From the NCBI GenBank assembly GCA_037178625.1, contig CM074134.1, positions 2,046,001-2,110,000 of the forward strand: 64,000 nt of DNA. Reading direction: 5' to 3'. This document shows, in pieces, positions 47,182 through 55,223 of this stretch (position 1 is its first letter; every line of letters starts with the position of its first letter). This DNA comes from Skeletonema tropicum (lineage: Eukaryota; Bacillariophyta; Thalassiosirophyceae; Thalassiosirales; Thalassiosiraceae). The position numbers and the translations under genes were made by a program. The notes below the pieces were generated by a model. That model was not told the origin of the DNA. It made no database searches and saw nothing but the letters and a program-made list of their open reading frames with translations.

Positions 47182-48419
47182 ATGAAGTCGTTTTTGGAAT
47201 GTTCGTTTGATAATGATAATGGCGGTGCAGATATCATAGCCGAGGTCGCAGACGAGGAGCCTTTACTAAGGGACAACCCACGCCGCTTTGTGTTGTTCCC
47301 CATCCAAGATAACGAGGTAGGTGGGACATGCAATTTGCCCAAATGTTACTTGCATACTCTGCCTCACCTCCCTCTGTATGTCTTCGTACTAGAGATATGG
47401 GTCATGTACAAAAAGGCACTAGCTTGTTTCTGGACTACCGAGGAAATTGACCTTTCCTCCGACCTCAAAGATTGGGAAGGTCTAGCCGACAACGAACGTC
47501 ATTTCGTCTCCCACGTCCTTGCCTTTTTTGCTGCCTCCGATGGTATTGTCAACGAGAACCTCTCCAGTAACTTTGCTACTGAGGTGCAAAGCCCTGAGGC
47601 ACGCTTCTTCTACGGATTTCAAATTGCGGTTGAAAATATTCATAGGTAACAAGATGAAAAAAATGTGTAGGCTTTTACATTGGCTCGTACATACACCATT
47701 GACACTCACCTGTTTCCTGGTTTCTGGTATATGTTTACATACATTATAATCTACACAACATTCAAAGCGAAACCTATTCGTTGTTAATTGACACATACAT
47801 TAAGGACCAAAAGACCAAGTCTCGTATTCTCAATGCCATCGAGACCATTCCCTGTGTTCAAAAGAAGGCTCACTGGGCTCTCCGGTGGTGCGACTCCAAC
47901 AACGCTTCCTTCGCCGAACGTATCATCGCCTTTGCAGCCGTGGAGGGTATCTTTTTCAGTGGCAGTTTCTGCGCCATCTTTTGGTTGAAGAAGCGTGGTC
48001 TCATGCCTGGCCTTTGTTTCTCCAATGAGCTTATCTCGCGTGATGAGGGTCTACATTGTGACTTTGCCTGCCTTCTTTACAGCAAGCTCGTGAACAAATT
48101 GCCTGTTATCCGTATTGACGAGATTATAACTAATGCTGTCCAGATCGAGAAGGAGTTTGTGGTGGAGGCCCTTCCTGTTTCCCTGATTGGTATGAACGGA
48201 GACCTCATGTGCCAGTACATTGAGTTCTGTGCTGATCGTTTGTTGGCTGCCCTTGGATGCCCCAAGCAATACGGAGCTGCCAATCCATTTGAATGGATGG
48301 AGATGATCAGTCTGCAGGGGAAAACTAACTTCTTCGAGAGGCGCGTTGGAGAGTATGCTAAGAGTGGTGTTGGTGTAGCCCAGGAGGATCAAGTGTTCAG
48401 CCTCGACGCAGACTTCTGA
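47182..48419 (+). CDS. RNR2: ribonucleoside-diphosphate reductase small subunit (class I R2)
   Basis: Three exons: 47182-47316, 47395-47645 and 47768-48419, introns of 78 and 122 bp, GT-AG; 345 aa. The joins restore the family sequence ([14 protein letters not shown] and ENIH/SETYSLL). Di-iron ligands are seen in [12 protein letters not shown] (Asp), IVNENL (Glu), AVENIHSE (Glu, His), [11 protein letters not shown] (Glu) and [10 protein letters not shown] (Glu, His); the radical Tyr is in RFFYGFQ. The C terminus VFSLDADF is the peptide that docks on the large subunit. It generates the tyrosyl radical for dNTP synthesis. The first intron is 78 bp, a multiple of three, with no in-frame stop, so its retention would insert 26 residues; comparison with the family supports its removal. 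Confidence 0.97.
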
Positions 48420-48736
48420 ATTACTCCTATATCTCCCTAATATAGTGCGCTGTTCGATCATCACTGAATGCTGATTAGTAGTCTTTCTTTAGTTTATGTT
48501 GTTGTATACGATCTTGACATATTAGTCTCACGCTTATAGCATCAAATTTGAATATATCAATAGCACACAAGTTGGATCCTCAATCAGGCCGATGAAATAA
48601 GCCTCAGCAGTATAATATCCGACATCTCTTGCAACCATGACACCAAAACAGCACTTGACTGGAACCTGTGATCGGACTTCAAATAGGTATTGTACTTGTT
48701 GCCACAAAAGAGAGGCCAAGCGACTTCCCTGATGCA
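48420..48736. other. intergenic stretch downstream of the RNR small subunit
   Basis: 317 bp from the small-subunit stop to the start of inverted-duplicate copy B. No gene is supported; short minus-strand frames here are taken as chance. Confidence 0.35.
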
Positions 48737-49049
48737 TGGACTTAGGTTTGATGTAAGTCCCAAAAACTCAATTTGAAAAAAGTTCATACCAATTCCGTCC
48801 AAGGTAGATTTGAAATTGAAGTTAATCGTGGACTCAGGTTTGATGGTACTGAGTCCCAAAAACTCAATTTGAAAAAAGTTCACACCACTTCCGCCCTGTA
48901 CATCTTGTAAAAGGTAGCAGACCCCAGAATCAAAACAAAGGGTGAGAACCCTACCTTAGGACTACTATTGAATAATATGCTGCTTGCTTTGATTTGGGGT
49001 TGGCCGATCCGAGCTTGGCTCATAAATCCGATTTGCTTTGTTCTCAAAG
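48737..49049 (+). repeat. 313-bp inverted duplicate, copy B (upstream of the MORN gene)
   Basis: Starts TGGACTTAGGTTTGATGTAA and ends near TTTGTTCTCAAAG. It is the inverted counterpart of 40797-41110. It ends 60 bp before the start codon at 49110. Confidence 0.9.
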
Positions 49050-49109
49050 AAGACATCATTGGCTGCATCGTCATCAACATCTGTCGGTATTATTTCACTT
49101 AACTTCAAA

Positions 49110-49460
49110 ATGAAGATTCATTATTCTGGTGGACTATACAGCGGTTCTGTTCGTAAGACGAAGTTGCGCAACAGCAGAGGAAAAGGAAAGGGCATGGCAA
49201 AGCACCGTTTCATTCCACACGGATGGGGCGTTTACGAGTTCAAGAGCGATGTAAAATACACGGGATTGTTCCGCGATGGATTCGAACACGGATGGGGCTG
49301 CCTAACTTGGTCGAATGGAGACTCGTACACGTGCTACTTCCGAAAAGGTAGACCTGAAGCATCCTCATTGAAGCTTGTCAGAGAAGCTAAAAAATTGAAG
49401 ACACAAGTTTCGAAACTGACTGCCACTTTGATTGAATACCAAAACAAGCAAGACATCTGA
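49110..49460 (+). CDS. small MORN-repeat protein
   Basis: A 116-aa protein. It contains two or three MORN units: IHYSGGLYSGSV, HGWGVYEFKSDVKYTGLFRDGFEHGWG and LTWSNGDSYTCYFRKGRPE, matching the pattern Y-x-G-x-(W/F)-x-x-G-x-x-x-G-x-G. A C-terminal helix follows (EAKKLKTQVSKLTATLIEYQNKQ) that may form a coiled coil. MORN proteins often sit at membranes, cytoskeleton or flagella (family knowledge). ATG 49110 is the first in frame; the open frame extends upstream into repeat B without another ATG. The last ~45 bp of coding sequence and the 3' flank are duplicated downstream at 49592-49716. Confidence 0.75.
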   Translation: MKIHYSGGLYSGSVRKTKLRNSRGKGKGMAKHRFIPHGWGVYEFKSDVKYTGLFRDGFEHGWGCLTWSNGDSYTCYFRKGRPEASSLKLVREAKKLKTQVSKLTATLIEYQNKQDI

Positions 49461-49716
49461 GAGAAGCTGCACAAGCTAGAAGTAACTATGTATTAATGCC
49501 ATTTACCTATCCAAAATGTGCCACATCTATGTAACACGAATAGAAGGCGATCAACAACACTAAATAGTTTAACCTACACAATATTTTGCAATGACTGCCA
49601 CTTTGATTGAATACCAAAACAAGCAAGACATCTGAGAGAAGCTGCACAAGCTAGAAGTAACTATGTATTAATGCCATTTACCTATCCAAAATGTGCCACA
49701 TCTATGTAACACGAAT
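49417..49716. repeat. ~125-bp direct duplication of the MORN gene 3' end
   Basis: TGACTGCCACTTTGATTGAA and the following ~105 bp at 49417-49541 recur almost unchanged at 49592-49716, 175 bp further on. The second copy lacks the rest of the gene. Confidence 0.92.
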
Positions 49717-49935
49717 GATATTATAAATTATATATATGTATATTTGGTGCTGGAGCCGTGGCCGTGGCAGTGTTGGTTGGACGGAATGCACCCCTGGCGT
49801 TAGTTGATCCGCGAGAGAGGGCGACACATGTTTAACCCGAACAATATTTTGCAATGGCTTTGATAGATGACATGGGGAAAGACGCACGCAATAAATCCAA
49901 CAATTTCACAGTGAGAGTTCTCTCTTCGTAATCTA
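49717..49935. other. short intergenic stretch
   Basis: 219 bp between the duplicate and the dUTPase 3' end. It has a TATATA patch near 49730 and another ACAATATTTTGCAATG-type motif (about 49842), also present near 49578. No gene. Confidence 0.35.
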
Positions 49936-50567
49936 TCACGGAGGTAAATCACTTTTGTCTCTTCTGCTGCTGGGTGCAGATGTCGATCCAAATCCACCAA
50001 CACCACGTTGTGTCTCTGTCAATTCGTCAACCTGCACTGCATGAACCATTGAAATTCTTTCGAGGATTAATTGGGCAATGCGATCTCCAATGTAAACATG
50101 AAAATCCTCATGACCGAAATTGAAGAGAACCACACCTACATTTCCTCGATCTGTTTAAAAAATATATGAATATGAAATTTTGAGATGGGTTACAATGAAA
50201 TAAGCGAGGCTGTTAATTTGTACTTCAATTTTAGCTTACAGTCAGCATCGACAACTCCAGCACCACAGCCGATCATTCTCTTAACAGCAACACCACTACA
50301 TAATACACAACAGAACAAAACGCAGGAATTAATATGAATGCATGATAACATAGCACACAATATCGAGCATTGTCGGACTTGCCTCCTTGGAGCGATACGG
50401 GCATAAGTTCCCTCTGGACAGGCAACACTCAAGTCAGTTTTAATAACTGCCATCCCCCCAGCAGGTACGACTTTAGGCTCCGCTGCACATAAATCAAACC
50501 CAGCAGATTCGGGTGACCAGCGAGTTGGCATAGTGGCATTAGGACTGAGGAGTTTTACCAATAGCAT
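49936..50567 (-). CDS. DUT: dUTP pyrophosphatase (trimeric dUTPase), three exons, one GC-AG intron
   Basis: Exons 50567-50383, 50295-50240 and 50150-49936; 151 aa, a typical length. The five dUTPase motifs are present in order: [12 protein letters not shown] (made by splicing AGG-AG/T), [11 protein letters not shown] (made by splicing GACT/AT), GDRIAQLI and RGVGGFGST. The first intron begins GCAAGT, a GC-AG intron; the second (50239-50151) is GT-AG. dUTPase hydrolyses dUTP to dUMP, keeping uracil out of DNA and feeding dTMP synthesis (established knowledge). The last motif reads GSTS rather than GSTG. The frame is open upstream of ATG 50567 as far as about 50735, so a longer N terminus made with an upstream exon is possible. 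Confidence 0.93.
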
Positions 50568-50991
50568 GATGGGAGGTGTGGAAACAATGTAATAGAAGGC
50601 TGGAGATGTATCGCCATCTGCGGAAGTTAGATAGCTGAATAGGGTGGGGGCGGCTCTGGAGAGATAGACGAGATCTTCTTCATAGGACTGATCAAGCCAA
50701 ACGAACGGTTCCCGGAAAAAAGGGTCCGTCCCCACCTCCTCTGTCCCGCGTCCGGTCGAGCTGCTGCGTACTAATTTGAATGTGCAACAGCAACAGCCCG
50801 CAACAGTTCTAAAATGTTGCAGCAGTATTAGCCCGGCCGCGATCCATAGGGTTTGTTGGTGTTGGCGTGAAGCAGTGTTGCACTTGACGCTGTTGTTTTG
50901 GAGAAGCCTATCCTATACATTTGATGAGAGTGTGGCGAAAAATCGGCGTGTAACGGTGTGATTCTATTGAGATATATACAATACATGTGTT
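50568..50991. promoter_or_regulatory. divergent region between dUTPase and the secreted Cys-rich gene
   Basis: No gene firmly supported. The dUTPase-strand frame is open from about 50735 and may be partly coding. TTCCCGGAA at 50709-50717 is a palindrome with a partial E2F resemblance. Confidence 0.3.
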
Positions 50992-52335
50992 ATGGCGAGC
51001 TCAAGATTCATCATCTGTGCCTTATTCATCCTCAAAGTAGTTCACAGCGATAAATTTTGTGGTACTTCACGTGAGGATGCGGAAGACAAGTGCTGGCAGC
51101 CATGCACCACAGATGAAGATTGCCAAGCATGTGCAATAGCTTACTCGTGCTACGAAACTGGTTCCTCCTGTGGCAGTAACAATAAAGAAGGGACAAATCA
51201 TTATTATTGCGGACTGAGTTGGTGTGATGCTGCTTATAAATGTAGCAAACCTTGCCCAAATGGAGGGCATAATGTCGTAGATGGAGTAGAGGAATTAGAA
51301 TGTCCAGAGGGAGAAAGATGCTTTGCAGATCTCCCCTGTGACCGTAATAAAGCCCCTGTGCCAGTTCCAAAACTACCACCGCCTCCGACTTCAGCACCAA
51401 CACAGTTTTGTGGTAGTTCACGTGCTGATGCTCAAAGTCAGTGCTGGCAGCCGTGTCCACGGGGCTCATCAGATTGTTGCTTGGGATTAGGTTGCTTTGA
51501 TACGGCAACGAAAGATGGAACCTGCCCATCATCTGACTCTTTATATTCGGGAACGAATCATTTCTACTGCGGTACTAGTTGGTGTCATGCAGCGTTCACT
51601 TGCGGAACACCCTGCCCTGAAGGTGAATGTCCTGATGGAGAGTTTTGCTATGCTGATGTCCCATGCGATTCCAATAAGCCACCATATGTGCCTCCACAAC
51701 CAATCTCGCCTCTTTCAAAGTATTGCGGAACAAGTGAAGCTGATGCAGCCGAGAACTGTTGGCAACCTTGCAGAGATGATGGTGATTGCTGCTTCGAGCA
51801 GAAGTGCTACACCGACATTACTTCGTGTTCCTATCCCGAAAACCAAGGGAGTGATCACTTTTTCTGTGGCGAAGACTTCTGTGGGGCAGGCTACGAGTGC
51901 TCAAAGCCTTGTCCTACTGGATTTGATGCAGAATGCGATTTTGGGCAACGTTGCTACGCAAACACGCCATGCAACAAAAACGTAAGATCTATTGACTTTA
52001 CACGACGAATGGACTACGGTCTTCCAAGAAGTGCATTAAAGCTAATGCGCTCGTTCAGGCCAGAAGGAGGTGCGGTCGAATACAAACTCCCTTCTTGCCA
52101 TCCACCATTTGCAGCTACAACAGCCTATTGGAGTGGAGACTTGGCATCTTCGCAAAGCAACTCAGGCCAGAAATTCAACTATAGATGTATCAACGAGCCG
52201 TTCTGCGCTAACGATGGCGTTCAACCGTCTGACTCTAAATATTGGTCAAGAATAGAAGCATGTGGGGCTGCTGCCATGCGCGTTTCGATGTTGATAGGAT
52301 CATGTACACTAGTCGTGTTTTGTTTGTTACTATGA
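50992..52335 (+). CDS. secreted Cys-rich protein with three tandem Cys domains
   Basis: A 447-aa single-exon protein. Residues 1-~20 (ASSRFIICALFILKVVHS) are a signal peptide. Three repeats of ~80-105 residues follow (starting near 22, 140 and 243), each with CG(T/S)S..(E/A)DA...CWQPC, then a GxxCY/F-type pair, a conserved YCG-x-SW or FCGEDF segment, C..PCP and GE.CYA/F.D.PC. Pro-rich linkers separate them. The last ~22 residues are hydrophobic (MRVSMLIGSCTLVVFCLLL), suggesting a GPI signal or a membrane anchor. The repeat is of a type I associate with diatom extracellular, cell-wall or chitin-related proteins (from memory). A role at the cell surface is inferred. Confidence 0.8.
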   Translation: MASSRFIICALFILKVVHSDKFCGTSREDAEDKCWQPCTTDEDCQACAIAYSCYETGSSCGSNNKEGTNHYYCGLSWCDAAYKCSKPCPNGGHNVVDGVEELECPEGERCFADLPCDRNKAPVPVPKLPPPPTSAPTQFCGSSRADAQSQCWQPCPRGSSDCCLGLGCFDTATKDGTCPSSDSLYSGTNHFYCGTSWCHAAFTCGTPCPEGECPDGEFCYADVPCDSNKPPYVPPQPISPLSKYCGTSEADAAENCWQPCRDDGDCCFEQKCYTDITSCSYPENQGSDHFFCGEDFCGAGYECSKPCPTGFDAECDFGQRCYANTPCNKNVRSIDFTRRMDYGLPRSALKLMRSFRPEGGAVEYKLPSCHPPFAATTAYWSGDLASSQSNSGQKFNYRCINEPFCANDGVQPSDSKYWSRIEACGAAAMRVSMLIGSCTLVVFCLLL

Positions 52336-52357
52336 AGATCTGAGATAACCCGGTAAA

Positions 52358-53224
52358 TTAGTCTTTTGTATTAGGAGTATCTGCTTTTCTTGGCCCACTC
52401 ATAGCTCTTTGAGCAAACTCCAACGTCTCTTGTTTGTATCGCTCCTCACATTGCTGGAGTAACTTCATTTCACGACGAATATCGGTGGACCCTTTCACCC
52501 CGTTTGTGAGCTCAATTGCTCGTTGCAGGTCTCTCCGAGCATGGTCATGTTGGTTTAGCAATCTATTAGCTTTTCCACGCCGATAAAATGCCTTGGGATT
52601 TGTATCATCGATTTCTAGCGCTTCATTGCAGAACTCGATACACTGTGCATACGATTCGAGCTCAAGAGTGCACGCTGCAGCATTCAGCAAACAAAGCAGT
52701 CGCACATGTTCAAGCTCTCTCTTCTCCTCATCGACCGCATCAAAGCAATATTCGTAGTAAATGAGAGCTAGTTTGTACTTTTCCAGGGCTTCGCGATTCT
52801 TGTTATGATTCTTGTTATCCTTGAAGAGAGTATTGCCATCCAGCTTGAATTCCTTCATTTTCTCAATCCTTTGCGAAGTCGTCATCGACATAACCTCAAT
52901 CTCGGCCGATCTATTTTGTGAGCAGCAAAAGCATGGATGATTACTATGGGGGCAAGATTTGGATTCCATCTTTTCATACAGCCTGCTCAACTTTGACCTT
53001 GCAAGGTTGATCTGTGCCTCCAATTCATCTCTTGTATCGATATCTAGATGATCGAATTTGGTGTAAGATGATTCCCAAGATGAAGATGAAGAGGAAGAGT
53101 TTGGAGCAACAGTTGTCTTTGCAAGTCGTTCTTCCAACCCTGCAATGACGCCTTGTAATTTCTCCCTCTCCTTCTCCATTTCACCCTTCATCAAGTCCTT
53201 CATGCCTGCAGCAAAAGAGTTCAT
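52358..53224 (-). CDS. TPR co-chaperone-like protein
   Basis: A 288-aa protein. Residues 1-~45: charged coiled coil with KREKLQGVIAGLEERL-type heptads. Residues ~55-62: YTKFDHLD motif. Residues ~90-106: Cys/His cluster (CPHSNHPCFCC). Residues ~125-245: three TPR units: KLDGNTLFKD...ALEKYKLALIYYEY, VRLLCLLNAAACTLELESYAQCIEFCNEALEID and PKAFYRRGKANRLLNQHDHARRDLQRAIEL. The N-K-N-A-A-C and Y-R-R-G-K-A-type positions resemble carboxylate-clamp TPRs that bind the EEVD tails of Hsp70/Hsp90 (family knowledge; clamp assignment inferred). The same Y-(T/S)-K-F-D-H-L-D motif opens the NudC-like protein 1 kb away. Confidence 0.8.
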   Translation of the reverse strand: MNSFAAGMKDLMKGEMEKEREKLQGVIAGLEERLAKTTVAPNSSSSSSSWESSYTKFDHLDIDTRDELEAQINLARSKLSRLYEKMESKSCPHSNHPCFCCSQNRSAEIEVMSMTTSQRIEKMKEFKLDGNTLFKDNKNHNKNREALEKYKLALIYYEYCFDAVDEEKRELEHVRLLCLLNAAACTLELESYAQCIEFCNEALEIDDTNPKAFYRRGKANRLLNQHDHARRDLQRAIELTNGVKGSTDIRREMKLLQQCEERYKQETLEFAQRAMSGPRKADTPNTKD

Positions 53225-53439
53225 GTTGAATAAAGATTCTTATATGCCAGCCAGTCCTCAAGTCGCACGATATACAGAATAACGACTCTTTTACGGGTAA
53301 GCCGGTGCCTTAGTCCATCTTAGTCGCATGAAGATATGGTACTCTGATTAACTTGTATTGCCATAAATGGCATCATTATTTGAACTTTTCAGATATTTTA
53401 AAATCCATCGATTATCTCATTTTCATTTTCACTGCCGAA

Positions 53440-54141
53440 ATGACGGATCTAGAAGACGAGGTCGATCGTACACGCAAGGAGCTGCAGCTGACAATTAGCT
53501 CAATCGCAGAGACCAAAGCTACGCTCAATAATGAGCACACTGAACATCGTGATGAGGTGGAAGAGCTAAAGTATACAATCAAGCAAGCTGAAGCGGACAT
53601 TCTTGCGATTCAAAAAGGGACGTTCCAATCTGCAGTGGAGGCGAGAAAATCGCTAGCAGAGAGACAATCAGCACAAAAGCTGGACATGGAATCCAAGCGA
53701 GCTAAGATCAAATCTGAGATTGACAGCTTGAAGCAAAGAATCGAAAATGATGCCAAGATTCACGACTACAAAGTCACTTCGCTTGAGAGTGAGATTCAAG
53801 AGATGCACCAGAAAAAGGCAGATGTTTTGAGCAAGAATACAACCGAGATGGAGGAGACTGAATCAGAGCTACAGAAGCTGACGGATGAATACACGAAAAA
53901 CAAGATTGTTCTCGACAAACTTGAACAGCGATTAAAAGTTGAGAAGGAAGAACAAAATAAGCTCGCACAGCAGGAGGCAACACGTTTGGAGGAAGAAGCT
54001 AATGAAAAGGCATTGGAAGAGAAGAAACATTTCGCTGCACTTTGGATACAACTCCGCTGGAAACGTTTCAAGAAGCGGCAACTGCTCAAGCCGAAAGGAA
54101 AGAAAGGCAAGAAGGGAGGCAAGAAGAAAAAGAAGAAGTAG
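53440..54141 (+). CDS. coiled-coil IQ-motif protein, dynein-regulatory-complex-like (DRC9/DRC10 type)
   Basis: A 233-aa protein from ATG 53440 (MTDLEDEVDRTRKELQ). Residues 1-~190 are one long coiled coil. Residues ~195-212 carry an IQ-like calmodulin/light-chain motif (AALWIQLRWKRFKKRQ). The C terminus is a run of Lys and Gly (KGKKGKKGGKKKKKK). A coiled coil, one IQ motif and a Lys/Gly tail are the layout of nexin-dynein regulatory complex subunits DRC9 (IQCG) and DRC10 (IQCD) of motile cilia (family knowledge). In a centric diatom this would serve the sperm flagellum (inference). The open frame continues upstream to 53353 without another ATG. Confidence 0.6.
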   Translation: MTDLEDEVDRTRKELQLTISSIAETKATLNNEHTEHRDEVEELKYTIKQAEADILAIQKGTFQSAVEARKSLAERQSAQKLDMESKRAKIKSEIDSLKQRIENDAKIHDYKVTSLESEIQEMHQKKADVLSKNTTEMEETESELQKLTDEYTKNKIVLDKLEQRLKVEKEEQNKLAQQEATRLEEEANEKALEEKKHFAALWIQLRWKRFKKRQLLKPKGKKGKKGGKKKKKK

Positions 54142-54210
54142 TAGAGCTAGAGAGAATGCATCAAATATGTATCAATGATTATAGCCTACTCCATTCATAT
54201 AATGCAAGTA

Positions 54211-54933
54211 TTAATGATTATACCCTACACCTCCCATAAATGTGCGTGGATCGGGAACCTCTCCATTGAAAGTAGCATCTCTAAAGTCAAATCCTGGGTT
54301 TTCCTCTTGAAATCTCTCTAACATCATTGTGCGTTGCATCTCCTGCTTTGTAAGCGGATCAATACTTTCATTTACAACACTGCTGCTGGAATTACTTTTA
54401 TCAATGTTCTGTCCATTCTGCTGTATTGCTGCATCATGATGGCCACATAACACACCTTCCCAGGTTTGCCCTCGAAAACACTTCGCCAGCACAATAGTGA
54501 TCACCCCCTCATCTAAAAACCAACTTGATTCCTTCACCTTTACCTTGTCAAACGTCCTCTCATCAATAAAGTATCGATCAAACCCTTTCAAACCCACCTG
54601 CAATCTATTCGGTAATATCTTCACGTCAATATAATGCGCAGCATTATCTTTCGGTAGGTTGGGCGGTGCATCAATGTAGATTGTGACCTCTTCTAACGAT
54701 TGTTCCCATTCATATACTTTTTGTCCAGAGAATTCAAATATATATCTGTTTGGTTCTGTGGGGTGCTTTTTGGTTGTTCCTCTTGTGGATGAAGGGGTGA
54801 CATTAGTGGACGATGATGAATTGGCCGCCATGGGCACTGCCGTTGAAACAGCAGCAGATGATGCTTCATCGGTCTCGTCATCGGAGTCTGAGTCCAGGTG
54901 GTCAAATTTTGAGTAATCCGATAGCTTGCTCAT
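54211..54933 (-). CDS. NudC-like CS-domain protein
   Basis: A 240-aa protein. The N terminus MSKLSDYSKFDHLDSDSDDE carries the F-D-H-L-D motif, then a Ser/Thr-rich linker. Residues ~75-165 form a CS (p23/NudC) domain: YEWEQSLEEVTIYIDAP, YIDVKILPNRLQVGLKG, KVKVKESSWFLDEGVITIVLAK and the closing W (GQTWEGVL). The VGLKG and E-S-x-W-x-L-(D/E) segments are typical of NudC family Hsp90 co-chaperones. The C-terminal tail with QEENPGFDFRDATFNG is also NUDCD2-like. NudC proteins help fold dynein-complex and beta-propeller proteins with Hsp90 (family knowledge). Confidence 0.85.
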   Translation of the reverse strand: MSKLSDYSKFDHLDSDSDDETDEASSAAVSTAVPMAANSSSSTNVTPSSTRGTTKKHPTEPNRYIFEFSGQKVYEWEQSLEEVTIYIDAPPNLPKDNAAHYIDVKILPNRLQVGLKGFDRYFIDERTFDKVKVKESSWFLDEGVITIVLAKCFRGQTWEGVLCGHHDAAIQQNGQNIDKSNSSSSVVNESIDPLTKQEMQRTMMLERFQEENPGFDFRDATFNGEVPDPRTFMGGVGYNH

Positions 54934-55223
54934 ACTTGCAGTAAATCAGTCATCTAACAGCCAGCAATGAAACGCAACCGACCATCCATCACAGCCACAC
55001 TATCACCAGCATACTATTATGTATGGAGATCGATTATGTTGTGAAGAGTCGCGAATCTTCGCGAATGAATGCGAGAATGATTTGCGCGGGAAATCTGGGT
55101 ATTGTGAATGAAATACGGATACAAGACCACATTTGTGGACATATTTGGGGCAAGAAAAGACCAACCTTGACCAGCTCGTGACACCTAAGTACGATAATAT
55201 ACAACAACACAACAAAAACCACC
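54934..55223. promoter_or_regulatory. bidirectional promoter with E2F-like and TCGCGAA motifs
   Basis: 290 bp between divergent genes. TTTGCGCGGGAAA at 55081-55093 contains the E2F consensus TTTCCCGC on the minus strand and a TTTGCGC half-site on the plus strand. TCGCGAATCTTCGCGAATG nearby (about 55051-55069) has two TTCGCGA-type elements. Confidence 0.5.

Noticed and set aside
42453..50567. RNR/dUTPase/MORN/F-box cluster as an integrated giant-virus segment
   Set aside because: RNR1, RNR2 and dUTPase carry short spliceosomal introns like the neighbouring genes, and no capsid, polymerase or other viral hallmark is present; only gene trees could reopen the idea.
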